Source of the DNA: Methylococcus capsulatus str. Texas = ATCC 19069
GTDB taxonomy: Bacteria; Pseudomonadota; Gammaproteobacteria; Methylococcales; Methylococcaceae
Direction: 5' to 3'
DNA length: 64,000 nt
NCBI RefSeq assembly: GCF_000424685.1
Contig: NZ_AUKJ01000021.1
Coordinates: forward strand, 1 to 64,000
Made by a program: the position numbers and the translations under genes. Shown piece after piece: positions 44,573 to 52,288 of this stretch (position 1 is its first letter; each line of letters begins with the position of its first letter). The notes below the pieces were generated by a model. That model did no database searches. It had not been told where the DNA came from and saw only the letters and a program-made list of their open reading frames with translations.

Positions 44573-47289
44573 GGTTTCTTTCTTGAATCGAGAAGCTGTC
44601 CGATCGCCGGTGCCACCCACAGGGTCGCGGCCAAGCAGCACAGGAGACCGACGGTGATGTTGACGCCCAGGCTGGACACGCCGCGATAGTTCGCCAGGGT
44701 GATCGCCCCCAGTCCCGCCAGCTCGGTGCCGGCGGCGAGGCCGATCACCCCCCCCGCGACCCGATTGATCTGCGTCAGCGAACGGTCCTTGAGGTCGAAC
44801 CAGCGCTGGGAGAACCACACGCCGTAATCCACCGCCAGGGCGATGACCAGGGGCAAAGCGATGATGTTGGCATAGTTGTAGCGGATGCCGCAGAGAGCCA
44901 TCAGCCCCAGCATCCAGCCACCGCCGATCAGCAGAGGCATGGAAGCCAGCACGAAACCGCGCCAGTTGCGCAGGACCAACGCCAGCCACAGCAGGCAAAC
45001 GGTCACCGCCTCGCGAGTTCCATGGGTGAAGCTTTCCACCACGGACTTGGAGAACACCTGATGGGTGGCCGGGAAGCCGGTCGCATCGGGCGACACGCCA
45101 TAAATTTCCTGCATCAGCCTGTCGAGGTTGGCGGGATCATACACAGTTTTTGCCGGAAAAGCGTACACTGCAACCGTCCCGTCGGCGGCGAAAAACCGGT
45201 CCCGCAAAGCCGGCGGAAGTTGGGCCGGGGTGATGGGCCGTGCCTGGCGCCACTCCGCCAGCAGTGCCACGCCCCGCTCCGCCGCCGACAGCAGCATCCG
45301 GAAGAACCGCTCGCTGCGCTCCCGGGCCTGGACGGGATCGGCCTCGATGGCGGACCGGACTGCATCCAGCCTCCCCCGCACGTCTTCCAAAGCCGCCACC
45401 AGCCCGGAATGCCCGGCCGAGAATGCCAGCTCCTGGGACTGGTCGATGAAATCGCCGCCCTTCTCCAGAATCGTCCGCACGCGTCCGAAAGTCCCTTCCG
45501 GCAGACCGATGGCGGCGAGCCTGGCCAATCGGACCGCATAGCCGTCGTCAGCAAGTTCGCCGATGCGCCGGGCCTCGAGGGCGCGTGCGTCGGCGTCCGG
45601 CGGAAACAGGTCCATGAGCGACTGCACCTTGGCCACGCTCCCCAGCCTGCCCGCCTCCGCTGCGATGCGTCGGGCCTCTTCGAGATCTGGCGCGGTAAAG
45701 ATGACCACTTCCGCCTGATAGTCGCTCTCCGCGACCATACGGTTCTGGTAGTAGGCTGACTCGGAGTCTTTCGGCAACAGCGAAAGCACGTCGTAATCGA
45801 AGGGAAGCTCGTAGCCGCTTCCGATGCCGAATGCCGCCGTAGCCAACGCCCCCGCGACCAGGATCACGGCGACGCTTCCCCGGAAAGGCATACGGCCCGG
45901 CTCGATCGCCCCGGCAGACGCCGCGGCCGGCAACGGCGCGAGTTTCGGCGGCAGCAAGGCATACAGCGCCGGCTGGACCAGCCAGGTACTGACCAGGATC
46001 AGCATCACTCCCTTGGCCGCCACCAGCCCCAGTTCGGAAAAGCCGGGGAAATCGACCGTGGCCAAAGCCCCGAAAATCACCACCGAGGCGCCGCCCGCGG
46101 TGAACACCGCCTGGAAGGAAGCGCCCATCCCTGCCCCGATCGCCTCGGTCAGCGGTTTACCGCGACGACGCTCCTCGGCGATACGCGCCGAGGTGAATAT
46201 GCCGTAATCCGCGCCCAGGCCGAACAGAACGGCAATGAAGCTGGCGGTGATGAGGGTCAGGTGGCCGATGGTGACCAGCGCAAGACCCAAACTCCACAAC
46301 ACGCCGAGGCCCATGGGAACGAAGATGACCAGCGCCCAGCGCCAGCTCCGCACCACCACCAGTATCAGCAGGACGATCAGCCCGGCGGCGGAACCGACCA
46401 CCAGCGCTATGTCATGACGGATGCTGACGTGCTCTTCGTACTCGATGGCCGGCAGCCCCGTCAGCCCCACCTTCGGCGCGGTGCGGCCGGCCGCACGGGC
46501 CCTGGCCGCCCGATCCGCCGCCACGGTTCTCACCTTTTCGACGAATGGCCCGATGGCTGTGAAATCCTCCGACGCGCTCGCCGGGTGTACGAACAGGAAG
46601 TACATCCGGCCATCGCGCGAGACGAAGTAGCCATCGTTGGCGATCTCGCTCCCACCTAGGCCGGCCAGCAGCCGCGTCCAGTCGAGCGCCGCCGGCACCT
46701 CCCCCGCGCTGAGCCAGCGGTGCCACTCGTCGAGCGAAGCCCCCAGCAGTTTCAACCCGACTTCGACCGTGGGAAGGTCGATACCGGCAGCGGGCATGGC
46801 GGGCGCCCCTTCGAGCCATTGCAGCAGGCGGCCCAAAGTGGCATCGACCTGCGAGGAATCCTCCGGAATGGCGCCAGCCCCGAACTTTTCCAGCACGCCG
46901 GCCAGCGTCCCGAGCCGCTCCGGGGTCACTGCGAGATAGGCATGCTCCAGCACGAAACGCAGATCGAGCCGGGCCGTCGCCTGAGCGATTTCGGGCTCGG
47001 CAGCAAGCGCCGTCGCCAGTTCGTCGGCAAACGGCTTGAGCTCGTCCGGTGGCGCCCCTTCCAGGACCACGATCAGGTCGGAAGCGGCCCCGAACTTATC
47101 CAGAAAAGCGTCGAAACGCTGAGCAACGGCATTGTCGTGCGGCAGCAAGGCCTGGCGGGAGGTATGGACCGGCAGCCGGGAAACCGCCCACAGGGACAGC
47201 GCCGAGAGCGCCATGGCGAGAGCCAGGACCCGCCACGGCCGGCGGGCGAAGCGTTCGGCCGCGAGAGCGGCCAAATGGGGGATGTTCAC
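44569..47289 (-). CDS. bstA: RND-family (MMPL/HpnN-like) sterol transporter (BstA-like)
   Basis: 906 residues from a GTG at 47289. Twelve membrane helices in two halves: one at the N-terminus (VLALAMALSALSLWAVSRL), a block near 290-450 (IALVVGSAAGLIVLLILVVVRSW, FGLGADYGIF), another from 480, and a last block near 755-900 (LPLVIALAVDYGVWF). Two large periplasmic loops lie between. The GLGADYG and ALAVDYG segments are typical of hydrophobe exporters of the HpnN/MMPL type. Inferred role: moving sterols out of the inner membrane to BstB. Confidence 0.87.
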   Translation of the reverse strand: MNIPHLAALAAERFARRPWRVLALAMALSALSLWAVSRLPVHTSRQALLPHDNAVAQRFDAFLDKFGAASDLIVVLEGAPPDELKPFADELATALAAEPEIAQATARLDLRFVLEHAYLAVTPERLGTLAGVLEKFGAGAIPEDSSQVDATLGRLLQWLEGAPAMPAAGIDLPTVEVGLKLLGASLDEWHRWLSAGEVPAALDWTRLLAGLGGSEIANDGYFVSRDGRMYFLFVHPASASEDFTAIGPFVEKVRTVAADRAARARAAGRTAPKVGLTGLPAIEYEEHVSIRHDIALVVGSAAGLIVLLILVVVRSWRWALVIFVPMGLGVLWSLGLALVTIGHLTLITASFIAVLFGLGADYGIFTSARIAEERRRGKPLTEAIGAGMGASFQAVFTAGGASVVIFGALATVDFPGFSELGLVAAKGVMLILVSTWLVQPALYALLPPKLAPLPAAASAGAIEPGRMPFRGSVAVILVAGALATAAFGIGSGYELPFDYDVLSLLPKDSESAYYQNRMVAESDYQAEVVIFTAPDLEEARRIAAEAGRLGSVAKVQSLMDLFPPDADARALEARRIGELADDGYAVRLARLAAIGLPEGTFGRVRTILEKGGDFIDQSQELAFSAGHSGLVAALEDVRGRLDAVRSAIEADPVQARERSERFFRMLLSAAERGVALLAEWRQARPITPAQLPPALRDRFFAADGTVAVYAFPAKTVYDPANLDRLMQEIYGVSPDATGFPATHQVFSKSVVESFTHGTREAVTVCLLWLALVLRNWRGFVLASMPLLIGGGWMLGLMALCGIRYNYANIIALPLVIALAVDYGVWFSQRWFDLKDRSLTQINRVAGGVIGLAAGTELAGLGAITLANYRGVSSLGVNITVGLLCCLAATLWVAPAIGQLLDSRKKP

Positions 47290-47361
47290 TCGAGGCTGTT
47301 CGTTTCAAGGGCTTGCGGTAATGGTGCCCGAACCCGCAGCTCCGGTGACGGTCGGACGCAA

Positions 47362-47386
47362 GAAAGCACACCGCGGTGGTGCTTTC
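47362..47386 (-). repeat. Inverted repeat upstream of the bstA-like gene, next to a TTGACA box
   Basis: GAAAGCAC (47362-47369) and GTGCTTTC (47379-47386), with palindromic ACCGCGGT inside the loop. On the minus strand a perfect TTGACA (47408-47403) lies 17 bases before the place where the repeat starts, which could be a -35. No good -10 (AAAGCA) accompanies it. Could be an operator over a promoter, or a terminator of the upstream gene (there is no strong T-run). Confidence 0.4.
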
Positions 47387-47497
47387 GAGGCATAGTCTAA
47401 ATTGTCAATGCCCCAAAACAAAACCGTGACTTCGAGATTCCTCCGCCGTTCGGGCCACCCGCCGCGAATGCGGCCGGATGTCCCGTCGTCTCCACCT

Positions 47498-48511
47498 TCA
47501 CGGCGTCCGCCGGGCGGTTCCGGCATTGATGCGACCAACGTTCATCCGCTCTTCGATTTCGCGTTCGGCCGCCAGCCAGTCGAACATCTCGAACCCCGGT
47601 ATGAACCCGCGCTTTTCGGCCCGGAAATAGGCAGCTTCGGCGATCATCGGCTCCAAGGACTGACCCGAGTGAAGCCGGAGAGGAAGGGGTGTCGACCCGT
47701 AGGCGTAGGTGAAACCGAACTTCAGGGTTTCGACGAAGCCCAGGGCGTCCACCTCGCGTAAGCCGATCTGTGCCGGCCGGACTTCCAGCAGCGTGCCGAA
47801 AAGCCGGTCCCAAAAGGAAAACAGCGCGCCGTAATTGCGATCGTGCTCGCTGCGTAAAGCCGAGTGATGCACCCGGTGCAGGCTCGGCACGACGAACAGA
47901 CGGCCTAGTCGGCGCTCCCCCGGGAACGAGACATCGGCATGGTGGAACAGCACGGCCAGGGTGATCAGCGCCTCGCTGAGCAGGACCTGGGCGGCATGCA
48001 CACCCGTGATCACGATGAAGCCGGCCTTGACCAGTACCGTCAACAGCACCTCGACGAAATGCAGCCGGAAACCGGTCGTCACGTTCATCGAGCGGTCGCT
48101 GTGATGCACCTTGTGAAACAGCCACAGCCAGGACAGGCGGTGGCTGGCCCAGTGCCAGCAATACAGCACCAGATCGAGCAAGAGCAGGGCCAGCAGCCCC
48201 CGGAGCCAGGAGTTGCTCACGCCCGCCAGGAGTCCGCCGCCGGTGTGGCGCTCCGCCAATATCAGGAGGGAAGACACCGACAATGCGGACATCAGCAGGT
48301 CATTGAACAGGAACAACGACAGGTTCGTCCGGTACGATTTCCGCACCGAGGGATTGGCGCGCCCGCCCCGGCCGAGCCGGACCTCGGCCGCCATCAGAAA
48401 GGCGAACGTCAGCAGAATCACCGCCGGCAGCACGTCCTCGACGGCCAAATCCTGCCCCAGACGGTCGATGCCGGGGAGCTTCAGATGCGACGTCAGATTG
48501 CTCAGGATCAT
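47498..48511 (-). CDS. Fatty-acid hydroxylase superfamily (sterol desaturase-like) membrane protein
   Basis: 337 residues from an ATG at 48511 with a GGAGGA site. Four or so membrane helices carry the di-iron histidine motifs HWASH, HKVHH and HRVHH. It belongs to the ERG3/ERG25-like superfamily that hydroxylates or desaturates fatty acids and sterols. It begins the sterol region but is separated from bstA by 208 bases. Substrate unknown; a sterol or long-chain lipid is the obvious guess. Confidence 0.85.
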   Translation of the reverse strand: MILSNLTSHLKLPGIDRLGQDLAVEDVLPAVILLTFAFLMAAEVRLGRGGRANPSVRKSYRTNLSLFLFNDLLMSALSVSSLLILAERHTGGGLLAGVSNSWLRGLLALLLLDLVLYCWHWASHRLSWLWLFHKVHHSDRSMNVTTGFRLHFVEVLLTVLVKAGFIVITGVHAAQVLLSEALITLAVLFHHADVSFPGERRLGRLFVVPSLHRVHHSALRSEHDRNYGALFSFWDRLFGTLLEVRPAQIGLREVDALGFVETLKFGFTYAYGSTPLPLRLHSGQSLEPMIAEAAYFRAEKRGFIPGFEMFDWLAAEREIEERMNVGRINAGTARRTP

Positions 48512-48757
48512 GATCTTTCCTCCGCACGAATGCTGTCTGAAAGAAGCCCTAGCTGCGCACGGCGGGAATGGCACCGCCCGACGCGTCAGGCCGGTCAAGG
48601 AACGGCTGAAACCCGCCCCGCCCAGGCTTATCCAAGGCCGGATTCAGACTAGCCGCCGTAGACGGTGTCAGCAACAAAGTGGGGGGTGACAAACTGTTGC
48701 GCGAAAAGAACGGCAGCGCACGGAAAGCCGGCAATACCCACCGGCTCGGCCGGCGCG

Positions 48758-50119
48758 TCATCCACGCTTGCCGCCCTGGCTGCGCAGCCGGTTGCCCGCC
48801 TGCCGCTGTTGCGGCTTCTGCGCATGCCGGGCAGCGCTGCGGGGCCCCAGACCTGCCCGCGCCTTGGGCTGGCCCGGAGAAGACTGTCGGCCACCGCCAT
48901 CGCGCACCTCCTGTGGCCGCCGTGAGCGGTCGTCCCGACGCTCGATCCGCGGGCGGGACGGCGGGTTGAAACCTTCCACCGTTCCCCGCCGGATCGGGCG
49001 TTTGATCAGACGCTCGATGCTGCCCAGCAGCTTCAGTTCCTCTTTCGCTACCAGCGACACGGCAGAGCCGGCATTGCCGGCACGCCCGGTGCGGCCGATC
49101 CGATGGACGTAGTCCTCCGGCACGTTCGGTAATTCGAAGTTCACCACGTGGGGAAGCTGGTCGATGTCCAGACCGCGTGCCGCGATGTCCGTAGCCACCA
49201 GCACCGGCACCGTGCCGTCCTTGAAATCCGCCAGCGCCCGGGTACGCGCCGACTGGCTTTTGTTGCCATGAATCGCCGCGGCAGGGATGCCATCCTCGGC
49301 CAGTTTCTCCGCCAGCCGGTTCGCGCCGTGTTTGGTCCGGGTGAATACCAGCACCTGGCGCCAGTCATGCCGGCGGATCAAGTGGGTAAGCAGATCGCGC
49401 TTGTGTTCCTGGGCGACCAGATGGACGGTCTGGTCCACCAGATCGGAAGCCGCGTTGCGGCGCGCCACCTCGACGTAGCCCGGATTGTTCAGCAAGCCGT
49501 CGGCGAGCGTCCGGATTTCATCCGAAAACGTGGCCGAAAACAGCATGTTCTGCCGCTGCTTCGGCAGCAGTCCCAGAATCCGCCGGATGTCGCGGATGAA
49601 CCCCATGTCCAGCATGCGGTCCGCCTCGTCCAGTACGAAGATTTCCACGGCGGAAAGATCGACGGTGTTCTGTCCGCAATGATCGAGCAGGCGGCCCGGC
49701 GTGGCGACGAGGATATCGACGCCGGCCGCGAGAGCACGGACCTGGGGGTTGAGCCCCACCCCGCCAAACATGACCGTGGCTTTCAGGGGTACGTACTTGC
49801 CGTAGCTTTCGACCGATTCCAGGACCTGCGCCGCCAGCTCGCGGGTGGGCGCGAGAATGAGACAGCGCGGGCGCCTCGGCCGGCGCGGAGCTTGTTTCTC
49901 CAGCAGCCTGTGCAGAATCGGCAAGGTGAAGCCTGCGGTCTTGCCGGTTCCGGTCTGGGCCGCCGCCAGCAGATCGCCGCCGGCGAGCAGAAGCGGGATC
50001 GCCTGTGCCTGGATGGGTGTGGGATGGACGTAACCGGCTTCGGAAACGGCACGCAAAAGGGGCTGAGCCAGCCCGAGATCGGCAAACGCCGGGCCGGCAG
50101 AATTCAAATCTGATGACAT
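48758..50119 (-). CDS. DEAD-box RNA helicase (RhlE-type)
   Basis: 453 residues. Q-motif [26 protein letters not shown], motif I AQTGTGKT at 54-61, Ia [15 protein letters not shown] near 164-167 ([13 protein letters not shown]), III SAT, then [14 protein letters not shown] and [13 protein letters not shown]. The C-terminal tail is Arg/Gly/Gln-rich. RhlE helicases assist ribosome assembly and cold growth. It has a strong predicted promoter and a leader of about 125 bases, and shares its divergent upstream region with an RRM protein. Confidence 0.93.
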   Translation of the reverse strand: MSSDLNSAGPAFADLGLAQPLLRAVSEAGYVHPTPIQAQAIPLLLAGGDLLAAAQTGTGKTAGFTLPILHRLLEKQAPRRPRRPRCLILAPTRELAAQVLESVESYGKYVPLKATVMFGGVGLNPQVRALAAGVDILVATPGRLLDHCGQNTVDLSAVEIFVLDEADRMLDMGFIRDIRRILGLLPKQRQNMLFSATFSDEIRTLADGLLNNPGYVEVARRNAASDLVDQTVHLVAQEHKRDLLTHLIRRHDWRQVLVFTRTKHGANRLAEKLAEDGIPAAAIHGNKSQSARTRALADFKDGTVPVLVATDIAARGLDIDQLPHVVNFELPNVPEDYVHRIGRTGRAGNAGSAVSLVAKEELKLLGSIERLIKRPIRRGTVEGFNPPSRPRIERRDDRSRRPQEVRDGGGRQSSPGQPKARAGLGPRSAARHAQKPQQRQAGNRLRSQGGKRG

Positions 50120-50431
50120 ATAGGGTCAAGTGTCCTGCGACGGCCTGCCGTTCAACGGAGAAACGGCACCAATCGAGGCAGACGGTCCAATGGATGAGAG
50201 GAAATAAAGATGGAAACGGCGCGGTGATTGGTTGGACGCGCCGTAGCAGGGATTATAAGTCGACCGCCCCAGACTGTCACCCAAAACCTCAAAACAGCCG
50301 GAGTGAACCCCACAAATCCACGCCGGCGCCGCAGACGGCCGGAAATATTTTTTCATCCCTCCCCTGTCGAACCAGGCATTTTTGTTTTATTGTGGATCGC
50401 GGGTTTTCATGAACCTCGACGGGGGTCTTTC
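50120..50431. other. Divergent regulatory region between the helicase and RRM genes
   Basis: A 312-base gap with no gene seen. It holds the helicase promoter listed separately and an AT-rich patch (about 50345-50395) just ahead of the RRM gene. I cannot assign a clear -35/-10 pair for that gene. Confidence 0.55.
50252..50280 (-). promoter_or_regulatory. Strong promoter of the DEAD-box helicase gene
   Basis: On the minus strand -35 GTGACA (50280-50275, five of six), a 17-base spacer and a perfect -10 TATAAT (50257-50252). The predicted start gives a leader of about 125 bases before the ATG at 50119, as is common for cold-induced helicase mRNAs. Confidence 0.72.
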
Positions 50432-50719
50432 GTGGGCAGCAAGCTATATGTAGGCAACTTGAACTATCGTGTCGGCGATGCCGACCTGGAACGGACTTTC
50501 GCAGCATACGGCACCGTGAAATCGGCGCAGGTCGTCATGGACCGCGCCACCGGCCGCTCCAGGGGATTCGGGTTCGTGGAAATGGGCAGCGACCAGGAGG
50601 CTCAGGCCGCCATTGCCGGACTCAACGGCAAAGAAATGGACGGACGCAATCTGATGGTCAACGAAGCCCGTCCGCCGGAGAGGCGCGGAGGCAGTGGGGG
50701 CGGCGGCAGGCGTTACTGA
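50432..50719 (+). CDS. Single-RRM RNA-binding protein
   Basis: 95 residues from a GTG at 50432 with a GGGGG purine stretch upstream. One RRM: RNP2 LYVGNL at residues 5-10 and RNP1 GRSRGFGFVEM near 43-53. The tail is glycine/arginine-rich (RRGGSGGGGRRY), like the cold-inducible RNA-binding proteins of cyanobacteria and proteobacteria. Sequence further upstream in this frame is not conserved. It is divergent from the DEAD-box helicase. Confidence 0.9.
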   Translation: MGSKLYVGNLNYRVGDADLERTFAAYGTVKSAQVVMDRATGRSRGFGFVEMGSDQEAQAAIAGLNGKEMDGRNLMVNEARPPERRGGSGGGGRRY

Positions 50720-50769
50720 GCGCGGAAAGCGCTGGCTCGGGCTTCCGTCCGGCCCCGGCCGCCGGCGTG

Positions 50770-51414
50770 TCAGGAAGCCTGCCTCAACCGGTACTTGGTG
50801 ATGCGCTCGAGCACGAGCGCGGCGTGGTAGCAGGAATCCGTGGTTTTTTCCAGGATTCCCAAAATCTCGGTCCAGTCCGATTCGGACAGGAGTGACAAAG
50901 TGCTGTAACGCCGCTGGGACTTCCGCCACTCGTGATACACCAGGTCCGCGTCCGTCTCCGATACCTTGAGCTCCTCCCGGCATTGTTTGATGCCTGCGGG
51001 CGGGTTTTCCGGATAGTGGTCCATTTCCGCCGATAGCCGCCGGACCATCCCCTGGCTAATCGCAAGCAGGTCGAGCGCGGCTGTTTCCGCCCGTTGAGGC
51101 GTGAAGATGTCGATGACCCGGGCGGTGTCGTTCAGGCCGTCGAGAATGTCGTCGAGATGCCTGGCAAACTGCTGGATCAGGAGCACAAGCTCGGAATAAG
51201 GAGCGGTCTCCAGCGCGTCATACGCTTTGCGCATCAGCGCATCGCCCTTTTCCTCGAGCTGCCGGATCAGGCCGATGTGCGTTTCGGCGGCATCGAGATC
51301 GGCGAACAGCCGCTCCAGAGCCTGGCCACATTCGACGCAGCAGCTCAGATGGTCTTGGAATATTTCCTTCAGTGAAAGGTCGGCGTGATCGAAATTCATT
51401 GTCGATTTCGGCAT
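50770..51414 (-). CDS. PhoU-like DUF47 protein
   Basis: 214 residues, all helical, in two PhoU-like halves (GQALERLFADLDAAETHIGLIRQLEEKGDALMRKAYD; DDILDGLNDTARVIDIF, and EREELKVSETDADLVYHEW-like second half). It has the DUF47 ExxxD metal-binding helices. Such proteins often regulate a Pit phosphate transporter, and a Pit gene lies 3.3 kb away. A start at 51399 (MNFDHADL) is also possible. Confidence 0.85.
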   Translation of the reverse strand: MPKSTMNFDHADLSLKEIFQDHLSCCVECGQALERLFADLDAAETHIGLIRQLEEKGDALMRKAYDALETAPYSELVLLIQQFARHLDDILDGLNDTARVIDIFTPQRAETAALDLLAISQGMVRRLSAEMDHYPENPPAGIKQCREELKVSETDADLVYHEWRKSQRRYSTLSLLSESDWTEILGILEKTTDSCYHAALVLERITKYRLRQAS

Positions 51415-51493
51415 GGCGGAACGCGTGGGACGACCGTCACAAGCTACCACGATGGATTTCCGGTTTCCCCCTGAGAAACGTTATCGTTGCATG

Positions 51494-52150
51494 TCATTTC
51501 CGTGACATCGGAGGACCGCCGTTCAGGAGCAACAGCGTCAACAGGAAAAAAGAGGAGCCCGACATTTCCAGCAATTCTTCGACATGTACCAGATAAAGAT
51601 ATCCTGGCAAAGCGATCTTACTCTCCGCACCCCATCCCCATTCGGCGGCCTCGAACAGTTGGGAGGCGGTCCAGGCGATGGCGCCGGCGATCCATAACCG
51701 CCGCTGCTGCCGATCCCGCAGTTGTATGAAGACCAAAAGCCAGGCGATGCCCGCAAAACCCATGACCGGCAGGTAGAGGATCTGCCAGTCGACGCCGGTG
51801 GCCTGCTCGATGCGTTCGTGAATCATCAGGAGTTCGTCGAATCCCATCTCGAAAAACACGGCCGCGAGCGCAAACGCCCAGCCTCCGAGCCGCTTCGAAG
51901 ACGCCGCGGTGAAGGATTCCCAGGCCGCGGCCAGCAGCAGACAGCCGGAAAACAGTGCGGGCACCGTGTATTCCCGGTCGAGATCGAAATACCTGAGCCA
52001 GGTTCCTGGCCGGATATCGGCGATCGCACCGGCTACGCCGAACAGCAGGATGCTGCCGAATAGAAGGCGAACCCCGCGGCGGAAGCCGATCCGATCTATG
52101 AGCCGGTCGATCCAGGTACGAAATGCCGTGTCCTTGGCCTTGTTTTTCAT
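51494..52150 (-). CDS. Multispanning membrane protein, unknown
   Basis: 218 residues with about six hydrophobic segments, starting after a charged N-terminus (MKNKAKDTAFRTWIDRLIDR). Polar conserved-looking spots are AIADIRPGTWLRYFDLDREY, FFEMGFDELLMIHERIEQATG and LFEAAEWGWGAES in the membrane region, with acidic residues near helix ends. No family recognised. It is divergent from the acyl ligase fusion, with 138 bases between. Confidence 0.72.
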   Translation of the reverse strand: MKNKAKDTAFRTWIDRLIDRIGFRRGVRLLFGSILLFGVAGAIADIRPGTWLRYFDLDREYTVPALFSGCLLLAAAWESFTAASSKRLGGWAFALAAVFFEMGFDELLMIHERIEQATGVDWQILYLPVMGFAGIAWLLVFIQLRDRQQRRLWIAGAIAWTASQLFEAAEWGWGAESKIALPGYLYLVHVEELLEMSGSSFFLLTLLLLNGGPPMSRK

Positions 52151-52288
52151 GGGGAAGGCCGTCCGAAAGAGAACTCGACGGTTTGCGCTGCCCGGCCGCC
52201 CGGTCCTGGAAGGCGGAACCGCTGAACGGCGCGAGGATTCGCAGTATCCTCAATCGGGGCATCCCAATGCAACCTCGAGGCCGGACGA

